Assembly: GCA_900772835.1 (NCBI GenBank)
Contig: CAAGSA010000035.1
Coordinates: 1 to 42,230, forward strand
From: an uncultured Prevotella sp.
GTDB taxonomy: Bacteria > Bacteroidota > Bacteroidia > Bacteroidales > Bacteroidaceae
Length of the DNA: 42,230 nt
Reading direction: 5' to 3'
Shown here piece after piece: positions 8,379-16,757 of the stretch. Made by a program: the position numbers and the translations under genes. Position 1 is the stretch's first letter, and each line of letters starts with the position of its first letter. The notes under the pieces are model-generated. The model searched no databases. It was given only the letters and a program-made list of their open reading frames with translations, and was not told the origin of the DNA.

Positions 8379-9074
8379 ATGACGGCAAACGAATTCTTCA
8401 AGAAACTGATGAGCAAGAAGCTGTGGGCAAACCTCGGCGCAATGCTGCTCGTGATAGTGGCACTGTGTCTCGGAATAAAGTTCGGCCTCGACCTGTATAC
8501 TCACCACGGTGAGGAAATCGAAGTGCCGAACATAAGGCACAAACTGTTCAGCGACGCGGAACAGCTGCTGTCAAACCGCGGACTCGAAATAGAAGTGACA
8601 GACACGGGATACGTGAGGTCGCTTCCGCCAGACTGCATACTGGAGCAGATAATAGCACCGGGAACAAGAGTGAAGCGGGGAAGAGTGATATACGTTATCA
8701 TCAACTCCGACCATTCGCCGATGATAACACTGCCCGACATTATAGACAACAACTCCTACCGCGAGGCGAAAGCCAACCTAATGGCAATGGGATTCAAGGT
8801 GGGACCGCCGCAATACGTAGCTGGAGAGAAAGACTGGGTATACGGCATAACGTGCCGTGGCAGGAATCTGCGCAACGGCGAAAAAGTGTCGGTAGACGAC
8901 GTGCTGACCATACAGGTGGGCGACGGAGAGATGGGATTCGACGACGACGTGATATACACCGACCCGGAATACACTGCCACAGACTCTCTCTACAACGGTT
9001 CATACCAAGAAAGCAGCACAGAAGAAGGCGTCGGCGGGAAAGACGAGTTCGAGGTGGTGAACGGTCCGGAATAA
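8379..9074 (+). CDS. membrane-anchored PASTA domain protein
   Basis: A 231-aa protein with a short cytosolic start, one membrane helix (about residues 17-38, LGAMLLVIVALCLGIKFGL) and a periplasmic part with two PASTA-like repeats. The first begins EIEVPNIRHKLFSDAEQLL and the second ITLPDIIDNNSYREAKANL, each followed by a short beta-rich half. PASTA domains bind peptidoglycan fragments or act as spacers. No kinase or transpeptidase domain is attached. The last 40 residues are acidic and probably disordered. The order PASTA-rluD-ddl-acyltransferase recurs in Bacteroidales, so a cell-wall link is reasonable, but the precise job is not known. Confidence 0.88.
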   Translation: MTANEFFKKLMSKKLWANLGAMLLVIVALCLGIKFGLDLYTHHGEEIEVPNIRHKLFSDAEQLLSNRGLEIEVTDTGYVRSLPPDCILEQIIAPGTRVKRGRVIYVIINSDHSPMITLPDIIDNNSYREAKANLMAMGFKVGPPQYVAGEKDWVYGITCRGRNLRNGEKVSVDDVLTIQVGDGEMGFDDDVIYTDPEYTATDSLYNGSYQESSTEEGVGGKDEFEVVNGPE

Positions 9075-9124
9075 GGCCACGCACCATGCCGACAGCCACA
9101 TCCGAAATACATACAAGAAGAAAA

Positions 9125-10327
9125 ATGACTGAAAAGAACATAGCACCGCCATACGCCGGCACAAAACAGCCAACGCCAGCAGGCAGCATCGGCGAAGAAA
9201 CATTGTCGGGGAACGCACTGGGCGAGGATGCGCCTATCGAAAATCCAATAAACAAAGACGTGCCAAACGAAGAAGCGCCTATCGAAGATGCACTGGGTGA
9301 GGACACACTGAGCGAGGACGAGAACGGACAGCTGTATGAGCACCTGCGGATTGTCGTGGACAAAGGGCAGGTTCCGCTGCGCATAGACAAGTTCATGACC
9401 GAAAAGCTGCAGCACTCCAGCCGCAACCGCATACAAAAGGCGGCAGACGCAGGCTTCGTGCATGTGAACGACAGACCGGTGAAGAGCAATTACAAAGTGC
9501 GGCCGCTCGATGTAATAACACTCATGCTCGACCGTCCGCAATACGACAGCAGCATCGAACCGGAAGACATTCCGCTGAACATCGTGTATGAGGACGAGGA
9601 ACTGATGGTGATAAACAAACCCGCAGGAATGGTGGTACATCCAGGATGCGGAAACTACCACGGCACACTGGTGAACGCCGTGGCATGGCACATGAAAGAC
9701 GTGCCGAACTACGACCCGAACGACCCGGAAGTAGGACTCGTACACCGCATCGACAAAGACACCAGCGGACTGCTCGTCGTGGCAAAGACACCGCTCGCAA
9801 AGACAAAGCTCGGAGTGCAGTTCTTCAACAAAACCACACACCGCAGCTACAACGCCCTCGTGTGGGGCAACTTCACCGAAGACCAGGGACGCATAGAGGG
9901 CAACATAGGCAGAGACCCGAAAGACCGTCTGCGCATGGCGGTGTTCCCACCCGACTCCGGCATCGGCAAACCGGCTGTGACACACTACCGGGTAATAAAG
10001 CGATTCGGCTACGTGACACTCGTGGAATGCATACTCGAAACAGGGCGCACACACCAGATTCGTGCCCACATGAAACACATCGGCCATCCGCTATTCAGCG
10101 ACGAACGCTACGGCGGCAACGAGATCCTGCGCGGCGAGCGATGCGGCAGCTACCAGCAGTTCATACGCAACTGCTTCAAGATATGTCCGCGCCAAGTGCT
10201 CCACGCCAAGACACTCGGCTTCGTACACCCCAAGACGGGCAAACAGATGGACTTCACCTCCGAACTGCCCGACGATATTGCGCAGCTGCTGGACAAATGG
10301 GAAAGAAGGCAGACCAGCCAGGAATGA
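9125..10327 (+). CDS. rluD: RluA-family 23S rRNA pseudouridine synthase (RluD-like)
   Basis: Converts uridines to pseudouridine in RNA; RluD acts on helix 69 of 23S rRNA. An S4 RNA-binding domain (about residues 80-140, LRIDKFMTEKL...GFVHVNDRPVKSNYKV) precedes the catalytic domain. The catalytic Asp lies in HRIDKDTSGLLVVAKT, and GRTHQIRAHMKHIGHPL is also typical. The 400 aa exceed the usual 320-360 because of an acidic N-terminal extension of about 65 residues with degenerate APIE(N/D) and GED repeats. ATG 9125 is used; ATG 9086 is in frame and possible. The exact target uridines are inferred from the family only. Confidence 0.92.
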   Translation: MTEKNIAPPYAGTKQPTPAGSIGEETLSGNALGEDAPIENPINKDVPNEEAPIEDALGEDTLSEDENGQLYEHLRIVVDKGQVPLRIDKFMTEKLQHSSRNRIQKAADAGFVHVNDRPVKSNYKVRPLDVITLMLDRPQYDSSIEPEDIPLNIVYEDEELMVINKPAGMVVHPGCGNYHGTLVNAVAWHMKDVPNYDPNDPEVGLVHRIDKDTSGLLVVAKTPLAKTKLGVQFFNKTTHRSYNALVWGNFTEDQGRIEGNIGRDPKDRLRMAVFPPDSGIGKPAVTHYRVIKRFGYVTLVECILETGRTHQIRAHMKHIGHPLFSDERYGGNEILRGERCGSYQQFIRNCFKICPRQVLHAKTLGFVHPKTGKQMDFTSELPDDIAQLLDKWERRQTSQE

Positions 10328-10337
10328 CAAGAGTGGG

Positions 10338-10491
10338 AACAACACGAGGTAGCGACTGGAGCAGCACAAGTTTGCAAGAAAAGCTATACGCATTGGAAAT
10401 GTGAGACATACGCATCGCAAAAGAAAGCCAGATGGATTGCAAATGAAAGCTGCTCGGACCGGAAACGAGAGCTGTCTGGATTGGAAACAAT
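10338..10491. repeat. 22-bp period tandem repeat array A
   Basis: Seven contiguous units of exactly 22 bp start at 10338, 10360, 10382, 10404, 10426, 10448 and 10470. The last five are clearest: each opens AG and has (G/T)GGATTG(G/C)AAA or a close variant at positions 9-18. The array begins 10 bp after the rluD stop codon. There are no spacers. Confidence 0.8.
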
Positions 10492-10564
10492 CAGGAAACC
10501 CGGCACCATCCCACCAAGCCCACCACTCCCATCAAAACAAGAAAACAACAAAAAACAATACAAT

Positions 10565-11581
10565 ATGAAAAATCTTAAAAGAACAATAGCCATCGTCTGT
10601 GGTGGCGACTCATCAGAGCACGACGTGTCAATGCGATCGGCACGAGGCCTCTATTCTTTCTTTGACAAGGAGCGTTACAACGTATACATCGTCGAGATGA
10701 AAGGCAACGACTGGATTGTGGAGCTGCACGACGGCACCACGGCACCTATCGACCGCAACGACTTCTCATTCATTGAGGACGGGAAGCTCGTGCAGTTCGA
10801 CTACGCCTACATCACCATCCACGGCACACCGGGCGAGAACGGAATCCTACAGGGATATTTCGAACTCATACATCTGCCATACTCCACCAGCGGCGTGCTC
10901 GTGGAGGCAATGACCTTCGACAAGTTCGTGCTGAACCAGTATCTGCGCGGATACGGAGTGAGCGTTGCCGACAGCATGCTCATCCGCAAAGGCTACGAGG
11001 CACTGGTGAGCGACGACGAGATTGAGGAGAAGATCGGTATGCCGTGCTTCGTGAAACCGGCAGCCGACGGCAGCAGCTTCGGAGTGTCGAAGGTGAAGAA
11101 CAAGGACCAGCTCGCACCGGCAATACGCAAGGCTATCATGGAGAGCGACGACGTGATGGTGGAGAAATTCATCGACGGAACGGAAATATCCATCGGATGC
11201 TACAAGACACGCGAAAAGAGCGTGGTGTTCCCGGCGACAGAAGTGGTCACACAGAACGAATTCTTCGACTACGATGCCAAGTACAACGGCAAAGTGACTG
11301 AGATAACACCGGCACGCCTCAGCGACGAGACCACCGAAAGGGTGAAGATGATAACAAGCCAGATATACGACATTCTGCACTGCAACGGCATCATACGCAT
11401 CGACTATATCATCAGCCGCGGCACAGGAAGCAACGGCGAAGAGGTGGACAAGGTAAACATGATAGAAATAAACACCACACCGGGAATGACAGCCACAAGC
11501 TTCATTCCGCAGCAGGTGAAGGCAGCAGGACTGAACATGACCGACGTGCTGACCGACATCGTGGAGAATCAGTTCAGATAA
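10565..11581 (+). CDS. ddl: D-alanine--D-alanine ligase
   Basis: Joins two D-alanines with ATP to make the dipeptide that MurF adds to the peptidoglycan precursor in the cytosol. An ATP-grasp enzyme of 338 aa. Visible motifs are IAIVCGGDSSEHDVSMRSA near the start, CFVKPAADGSSFGVSKV near residue 160 (ATP binding), and the metal- and substrate-binding MIEINTTPGMTATSF near residue 298. The open frame extends upstream to 10481 into repeat array A, and the real start is ATG 10565 (MKNLKRTIAIVCGG). murF lies 4 kb downstream on the same strand, completing the pathway step. Confidence 0.96.
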   Translation: MKNLKRTIAIVCGGDSSEHDVSMRSARGLYSFFDKERYNVYIVEMKGNDWIVELHDGTTAPIDRNDFSFIEDGKLVQFDYAYITIHGTPGENGILQGYFELIHLPYSTSGVLVEAMTFDKFVLNQYLRGYGVSVADSMLIRKGYEALVSDDEIEEKIGMPCFVKPAADGSSFGVSKVKNKDQLAPAIRKAIMESDDVMVEKFIDGTEISIGCYKTREKSVVFPATEVVTQNEFFDYDAKYNGKVTEITPARLSDETTERVKMITSQIYDILHCNGIIRIDYIISRGTGSNGEEVDKVNMIEINTTPGMTATSFIPQQVKAAGLNMTDVLTDIVENQFR

Positions 11582-11644
11582 GAGACGCGCATCGCAAGAG
11601 ACAGCGCCAAAACCAATAACGAAAAGAAAGAAAAGGGAGCCATT

Positions 11645-12799
11645 ATGACCATACCATCAACATTCGACGACATACGCCCGTACGAACCGTCCGAGATACA
11701 GGAGGTGTTCAAGAGGATTCTCGCCAACAAGCAGTTCAGGCAAGTGCTTGCATACCTCTACCCCGGAGTGCCCGTAGAGGCTATCGGAGCAAAGATGGCA
11801 GAATGCAAGACGAACCTCGACTTCCAGATTGCCTTCTGCTATGTGTTCCTGAAGAAGCTCATGGCAACGGCAAGCAAGGGAATGGACATGGACGTGAACA
11901 ACGTGAACGTGAGCAAGCGCTACACCTTCGTGAGCAACCACCGCGACATTGTGCTCGACTCGGCACTGCTCGACGTGCTGCTCTATGATGCAGGCTTCAA
12001 TACGACCTGCGAGATAGCCATCGGCGACAACCTGCTGTCGCTGCCGTGGGTAAAAGACCTCGTGCGGCTGAACAAGTCGTTCATCGTGCAGCGCTCACTG
12101 CCGCCGCGCGAAATGCTCATGGCAAGCAAGAAGATGTCGGAATACATGCACTTCGTGGTGAAGGAAAAGAACGACAACATCTGGATTGCCCAGCGCGAAG
12201 GCAGGGCGAAAGACTCCAACGACCGCACACAGCCGGCACTGCTCAAGATGATGGCGATGGGAGGCGAAGGCTCGCCCACGGAACGCCTGCAGCAGCTGCA
12301 CATCGTGCCGCTGACCATATCATACGAGTTCGACCCGTGCGACTACCTGAAGGCTGCCGAATTCCAGCTGAAGCGCGACGTACCGGGATGGAAGAAGACG
12401 GCTGCCGATGACGTGAACAGCATGCGCACCGGAATCATGGGCTACAAAGGACACGTACACTACCACTGTGCGCCCTGCATCGACGAGTTCCTGCAGAACC
12501 TGCCTGCCGACACGCCGAAGACGAAAGTGTTCGACATCATTGCCGAACATATCGACCACGAGATATTCAGCAACTACCGCCTGTACCCCTCCAACTATAT
12601 CGCACTCGACATGCTGGACGGCAACACCACACACAGCAACAGATACACGGACGATGACAAGGCAGCGTTCGCACAATACGTGCAGGGACAGCTCGCCAAA
12701 ATCGACATCCCGAACAAGGACGAAGCGTTCCTCAAGGAGCGCATACTCACGATGTATGCAAACCCGGCAAGAAACTTTCTCGCCGCAACTGAAAGATAA
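11645..12799 (+). CDS. PlsC/PlsB-like acyltransferase
   Basis: Probably transfers an acyl chain to a glycerolipid or related lipid at the inner face of the membrane. The acyltransferase core lies at about residues 95-230. The acceptor-site block reads SNHRDIVLDS, which resembles the HX4D motif of the family although the His-Asp spacing is five. IWIAQREGRAKD matches the second conserved block. The 384 aa are longer than typical PlsC, with helical N- and C-terminal regions. Proteins of this type follow ddl in other Bacteroidales. The substrate is not known, and its stop codon overlaps the next start by one base (TAATG). Confidence 0.8.
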   Translation: MTIPSTFDDIRPYEPSEIQEVFKRILANKQFRQVLAYLYPGVPVEAIGAKMAECKTNLDFQIAFCYVFLKKLMATASKGMDMDVNNVNVSKRYTFVSNHRDIVLDSALLDVLLYDAGFNTTCEIAIGDNLLSLPWVKDLVRLNKSFIVQRSLPPREMLMASKKMSEYMHFVVKEKNDNIWIAQREGRAKDSNDRTQPALLKMMAMGGEGSPTERLQQLHIVPLTISYEFDPCDYLKAAEFQLKRDVPGWKKTAADDVNSMRTGIMGYKGHVHYHCAPCIDEFLQNLPADTPKTKVFDIIAEHIDHEIFSNYRLYPSNYIALDMLDGNTTHSNRYTDDDKAAFAQYVQGQLAKIDIPNKDEAFLKERILTMYANPARNFLAATER

Positions 12800-13533
12800 T
12801 GGCAAGAACTGATATACTCAAGACTGCCGCCGCCGGCTTGTCTGCGGTGCTGATTGCCGCCGCCGGCACGGCGTGCGACAACGACCCATACAAGACAGGC
12901 GACGGCAGTCTGTCGTATATGCGTGCCGACTTCGTGGAGGCTTCCACCGACGGCACAGCAAGCGTGACAGCTGCAACAACCGACAACGGCACGCAGCTTC
13001 GCCTGTCTCCCCCGCTGAAAGCAAGCTGGATAACGGCAAAAGACTCCGTATACAGAGCATTGCTCTACTACAACACCAACGACGAAGCATCCGCCGACGG
13101 CGGCAAGGCTACAGTGGAGCCCGTGGCCATCAGCGATGTGATAGTGCCGAAGGTCGTCAGCGCCACCTCCATCATAAAGACCTTCCCCACCGACCCCGTG
13201 ACCTTCGATGCCGCCTGGCTGAGCAAGAACAACCGCTATGCCAACATCAGCTTCTACATCAAGACAGGGAAGAAGGACGGAAAAACCGAAGCACAGTCGG
13301 TCGGTATCGCCTACACCGGCACCACCACCCTCGCCGACGGCACAAAATGCCACAGGCTGGCACTCATACACGCACAGAACGACGTGCCACAATACTATTC
13401 CTACCTTGTATATATGAGCATACCGCTCTACCGCCTGCCGTTCAGCCTCAACAGCGGCGACAGCATAGAGATCGGCATCAACACATACAATGGCAAGACA
13501 ACAAAGAACTTCAAAATCCTGAAAACCCAATGA
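12799..13533 (+). CDS. NigD-like lipoprotein
   Basis: An exported lipoprotein of 244 aa. The signal peptide ends with the lipobox GTAC, and the Cys is followed by DNDPYKTGDGS, the start typical of NigD-like Bacteroidales lipoproteins. The mature part is predicted to be all-beta: a small N-terminal barrel and a larger C-terminal sandwich with YANISFYIKTGKKDG and the end IEIGINTYNGKTTKNFKI. The NigD family is named for its place in a bacteriocin locus of another species; its function is unclear and it is not proof of a bacteriocin here. It overlaps the acyltransferase by 1 bp and folP by 4 bp, so it is translated from the same mRNA. Confidence 0.75.
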   Translation: MARTDILKTAAAGLSAVLIAAAGTACDNDPYKTGDGSLSYMRADFVEASTDGTASVTAATTDNGTQLRLSPPLKASWITAKDSVYRALLYYNTNDEASADGGKATVEPVAISDVIVPKVVSATSIIKTFPTDPVTFDAAWLSKNNRYANISFYIKTGKKDGKTEAQSVGIAYTGTTTLADGTKCHRLALIHAQNDVPQYYSYLVYMSIPLYRLPFSLNSGDSIEIGINTYNGKTTKNFKILKTQ

Positions 13534-14420
13534 AAGGCCTACTCAACTATACGATAAACGCCAACGGACGGCTCATCGACCTATCGGAACCTCAGGTGAT
13601 GGGAATACTCAACGCCACTCCCGACTCCTTCTACGCCGGGAGCCGCAAGCAGACCGACATGGAAATCGCCGGCCGCGCCGAACAGATAATCAGCGAAGGA
13701 GGAACGATAATCGACATCGGCGCATTCTCCACACGCCCCGGAGCGGCACAGGTGAGCGGCGAAGAGGAAATGGAACGCATGCGCCGCGCGCTCTCCATCG
13801 TGAGGAGTGTGCAACCGGATGCCGTGCTGAGCATCGACACCTTCCGCCCGGAAATAGCACAGATGGCGGTGGAGGAATACGGTGCGGCGATAATCAACGA
13901 CGTGTCGGAAGGCAACATCAACGGAGCCTTCGGCGGTGCCTGCGCCACCAACCCCAACGGCGAAACGCAGGAGAACGACAACCGCTATCCTGCCATCTTC
14001 CGCATGGTGGCAAAGCTCGGCGTGCCGTACATCCTCATGTCCACCCACGGCGACATGCGCGACATTATGCTCAACTTTGCCCGGGAGGTGCAGTTGCTGC
14101 GCGACCTCGGCGCGAAGGACATAATACTCGACCCGGGCTTCGGCTTCGGCAAGACTCTCGAACAGAACTACACCCTGCTCGACAATATGGAGCAGCTGCA
14201 GACGTTCAACCTGCCCATCCTTGTGGGAGCCTCGCGCAAGTCGATGATATTCAAACTGCTGGGCACATCGCCAGCCGAAGCACAGAACGGCACCTCCGTC
14301 ATCAACACCATCTCGCTGATGAAGGGCGCATCCATACTGCGCGTACACGACGTGAAGGAATGCGTGGAAGTGGTGAAATTAGTACGGATGCTAAAGCAAC
14401 AAGAATCGGGGAAACATTAA
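13530..14420 (+). CDS. folP: dihydropteroate synthase
   Basis: Condenses p-aminobenzoate with dihydropterin pyrophosphate in folate synthesis, in the cytosol. A TIM barrel of 296 aa. VMGILNATPDSFYAG near residue 23 and GGTIIDIGAFSTRPGA near residue 60 are the two PROSITE-type signatures; ILDPGFGFGKT and LVGASRKSMI are the later substrate-binding motifs. The start ATG 13530 overlaps the stop of the lipoprotein gene (ATGA). The longer upstream open frame runs through that gene and is not used. cdaA follows after 16 bp, a pairing seen across Bacteroidetes. Confidence 0.96.
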   Translation: MKGLLNYTINANGRLIDLSEPQVMGILNATPDSFYAGSRKQTDMEIAGRAEQIISEGGTIIDIGAFSTRPGAAQVSGEEEMERMRRALSIVRSVQPDAVLSIDTFRPEIAQMAVEEYGAAIINDVSEGNINGAFGGACATNPNGETQENDNRYPAIFRMVAKLGVPYILMSTHGDMRDIMLNFAREVQLLRDLGAKDIILDPGFGFGKTLEQNYTLLDNMEQLQTFNLPILVGASRKSMIFKLLGTSPAEAQNGTSVINTISLMKGASILRVHDVKECVEVVKLVRMLKQQESGKH

Positions 14421-14436
14421 AGCATAAACTGAAAAG

Positions 14437-15213
14437 ATGTTTGATTTCGGAATAAAAGACATAATCGACATAGTGTGCGTCGCACTGATGCTCTACTATC
14501 TCTACCGGCTGATGAAGGAGTCGCGCTCGCTCAACGTGTTCATCGGCATCATCGTGTTCGTCATAATCTGGCTCTTCGTGAGCCAGGTGCTTGAGATGCG
14601 ACTGCTGGGAAGCATCATGGACAAGTTGGTCAGCGTGGGAGTGATTGCGCTCATCATCATCTTCCAGGAGGAAATACGCAAGTTCCTCTATTCGCTCGGT
14701 GCCCACCAGAGGATGCGCGGACTGATGAGATTCTTTACCTCCGACAGTAGCAAGAAGAATAAAAGCATGGACAAGGCAGCCATAATGCCTATCGTCATGG
14801 CGTGCATCAACATGAGCCGTGGCAAGGTGGGCGCGCTGATTGTGATAGAGCGTATGGTGAAGCTCGACGACATCATCGAGACGGGCGACCTGATAGACGC
14901 CAACATCAACCAGCGCCTCATCGAGAACATATTCTTCAAGAACTCGCCGCTGCACGACGGAGCGATGGTGGTGGTGAAACGGCGCATAAAGGCAGCCGGA
15001 TGCATTCTGCCCGTGAGCCACAGCATCGACATCCCCAAGGAACTCGGACTGCGCCACCGCGCCGCCCTCGGCATATCGCAAGACAGCGACGCCATAGCCA
15101 TCATCGTGTCGGAAGAAACCGGAGGCATCTCCGTTGCCATCAAGGGTGAGTTCCGCCTCAGGGTGTCTGGCGAACTGCTCGAAAGCATCCTCACCAAGGA
15201 ACTCATCGACTGA
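14437..15213 (+). CDS. cdaA: membrane diadenylate cyclase CdaA
   Basis: Makes cyclic di-AMP from two ATP. The N-terminal part holds three membrane helices (about residues 5-85), followed by the DAC catalytic domain. The catalytic motifs are both intact: LHDGAM near residue 172 and LRHRAALG near residue 204. The 258 aa are the normal length. In Firmicutes CdaA is partnered by CdaR and GlmM, whereas here it sits between folP and murF in a cell-wall and folate block, as in other Bacteroidetes. A c-di-AMP phosphodiesterase is not visible in the window. Confidence 0.95.
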   Translation: MFDFGIKDIIDIVCVALMLYYLYRLMKESRSLNVFIGIIVFVIIWLFVSQVLEMRLLGSIMDKLVSVGVIALIIIFQEEIRKFLYSLGAHQRMRGLMRFFTSDSSKKNKSMDKAAIMPIVMACINMSRGKVGALIVIERMVKLDDIIETGDLIDANINQRLIENIFFKNSPLHDGAMVVVKRRIKAAGCILPVSHSIDIPKELGLRHRAALGISQDSDAIAIIVSEETGGISVAIKGEFRLRVSGELLESILTKELID

Positions 15214-15272
15214 ACGCCCACAACAAGCAAAACAACATAATACACCTTTTATATATATACATTACATACATC

Positions 15273-16574
15273 ATGGAGATTTCAGAACTATACAAGATAT
15301 TCAAGAGCCACCCGGTGGTGACGACCGACAGCCGCGACTGTCCGCAGGGTTCCATCTTCTTCGCCCTCAAGGGGGCATCGTTCAACGGCAACGCCTTTGC
15401 CGCCAAAGCCATAGAACAGGGATGCGCCTACGCCGTAGTGGACGAGAAGCAATACGCACCCGGAGGCGACACGCGCTTCATACTGACCGACAACTGCCTG
15501 CACACGCTGCAGCAGCTGGCACGCTACCATCGCCGCCACCTCGGCACCAGAATCATCGGCATCACCGGAACAAACGGCAAAACTACAACAAAGGAACTCG
15601 TTGCCGCCGTGCTGGAAAAGAAATACAACGTGCTCTACACGCAGGGAAACTTCAACAACGAAATCGGAGTGCCCAAGACGCTGCTCCGCCTCAAGCCTGA
15701 ACACGAGATTGCCGTGGTGGAAATGGGGGCAAGCCATCCGGGCGACATCAAGACGCTCGTAGACATTGTGGAACCCGACTGCGGACTGATTACCAACGTG
15801 GGGCGCGCCCATCTGCAGGGCTTCGGCTCGTTCGAGGGAGTGGTAAGGACAAAGGGCGAACTCTACGACTACCTACGCGCCAACAACGGATTCGCATTCA
15901 TACACCACGAGAACCCCTATCTGCAAAGCATTGCTGCAGGACTGAAGCTCGTGAGCTACGGCACCACCGCCGGCGACTCATCGCTCCTCGTGTGCGGCAC
16001 AGTGATGGAGTGTGCGCCGTTCCTCAAGTTCCGCTGGCGGCACAGCCAGGGCAGATGGCACGAGGTGCAGACACGCCTCATCGGCAGCTACAACCTGTAC
16101 AACATGCTCGCCGCCGCCTGCATAGGCATCCGCTTCGGAGTAAGCGAGGAACAGGTGAGCGAAGCCCTGCGCGACTATACTCCGACCAACAACCGTTCGC
16201 AGCTCGAAGTGACGGCGAGCAACAAGCTCATCGTGGACACCTACAACGCCAACCCCACAAGCATGCGTGCCGCCCTCGAGAATTTCCGCGACATGAAGGC
16301 TGCGCCCAAGATGGCCATTCTCGGCGACATGCGCGAACTGGGAGCCGTGAGCGGCGAGGAGCACCAGAAGGTGGTTGACTTCCTCAAGCAGTATCCCATC
16401 GACGAGGTGTGGCTCGTGGGCGAGGAGTTCGGCAAGACGGACTGCAGCTTCCGCAAGTTCCGTGATGTAGAGGAGGTGAAGGAGGCAATCGCCGCCGACA
16501 AGCCTCTCAACCGCTACATCCTCATCAAGGGCAGCAACGGCATAAAGCTGTTCCATCTACCGGAATTGCTCTGA
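15273..16574 (+). CDS. murF: UDP-MurNAc-tripeptide--D-alanyl-D-alanine ligase
   Basis: Adds the D-Ala-D-Ala made by Ddl to UDP-MurNAc-tripeptide, the last cytosolic step of peptidoglycan precursor assembly. Of 433 aa, the N-terminal substrate domain (1-90) is followed by the Mur ligase ATP-binding domain with GITGTNGKTTTKEL near residue 98, a central GASHPGDIKTL and NVGRAHLQGFGS block, and the C-terminal domain with IVDTYNANPTSMRAAL. All hallmark motifs are present. It is the last gene of the rightward block, and a long hairpin lies just downstream. Confidence 0.96.
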   Translation: MEISELYKIFKSHPVVTTDSRDCPQGSIFFALKGASFNGNAFAAKAIEQGCAYAVVDEKQYAPGGDTRFILTDNCLHTLQQLARYHRRHLGTRIIGITGTNGKTTTKELVAAVLEKKYNVLYTQGNFNNEIGVPKTLLRLKPEHEIAVVEMGASHPGDIKTLVDIVEPDCGLITNVGRAHLQGFGSFEGVVRTKGELYDYLRANNGFAFIHHENPYLQSIAAGLKLVSYGTTAGDSSLLVCGTVMECAPFLKFRWRHSQGRWHEVQTRLIGSYNLYNMLAAACIGIRFGVSEEQVSEALRDYTPTNNRSQLEVTASNKLIVDTYNANPTSMRAALENFRDMKAAPKMAILGDMRELGAVSGEEHQKVVDFLKQYPIDEVWLVGEEFGKTDCSFRKFRDVEEVKEAIAADKPLNRYILIKGSNGIKLFHLPELL

Positions 16575-16638
16575 CGCTACTATGTGCGGCAGGGCTTCCC
16601 TGCCGCCAAGGCTCCTGCAAGCGTGAAGCCTCTGACGG

Positions 16639-16693
16639 AAACGGAAATGGGATTAAGAGTTCAGCATTCTGACTCTTAATCCCATTTCCGTTT
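16639..16693. terminator. long hairpin between convergent genes
   Basis: A perfect inverted repeat with 22-bp arms (16639-16660 and 16672-16693) around an 11-base loop; part of the loop can extend the stem with one bulged T. It separates murF from the convergent secreted protein gene, so a bidirectional terminator is likely, although no proper T run follows. Confidence 0.65.
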
Positions 16694-16748
16694 ATACTTT
16701 ATCTATGGATTTGCGATACTCTATCCATGGATTTGCGATACATCCATT
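16683..16748. repeat. 22-bp period tandem repeat array B
   Basis: Three contiguous 22-bp units start at 16683, 16705 and 16727. The last two share their first 15 bases, ATGGATTTGCGATAC. The left arm of the neighbouring hairpin (16639) is exactly two units upstream, so the hairpin is in phase with the array. The array ends 10 bp before the stop of the leftward gene. Confidence 0.65.
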
Positions 16749-16757
16749 CCCCTTGTT

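Noticed and set aside
10482..10564. Upstream start for ddl at 10481
   Set aside because: The extra 28 codons fall in repeat array A and a low-complexity stretch. The conserved protein begins at ATG 10565.
12799..13533. Bacteriocin locus, suggested by the NigD-like lipoprotein
   Set aside because: NigD-like lipoproteins are widespread in Bacteroidales, and no bacteriocin, immunity or export genes accompany it here.
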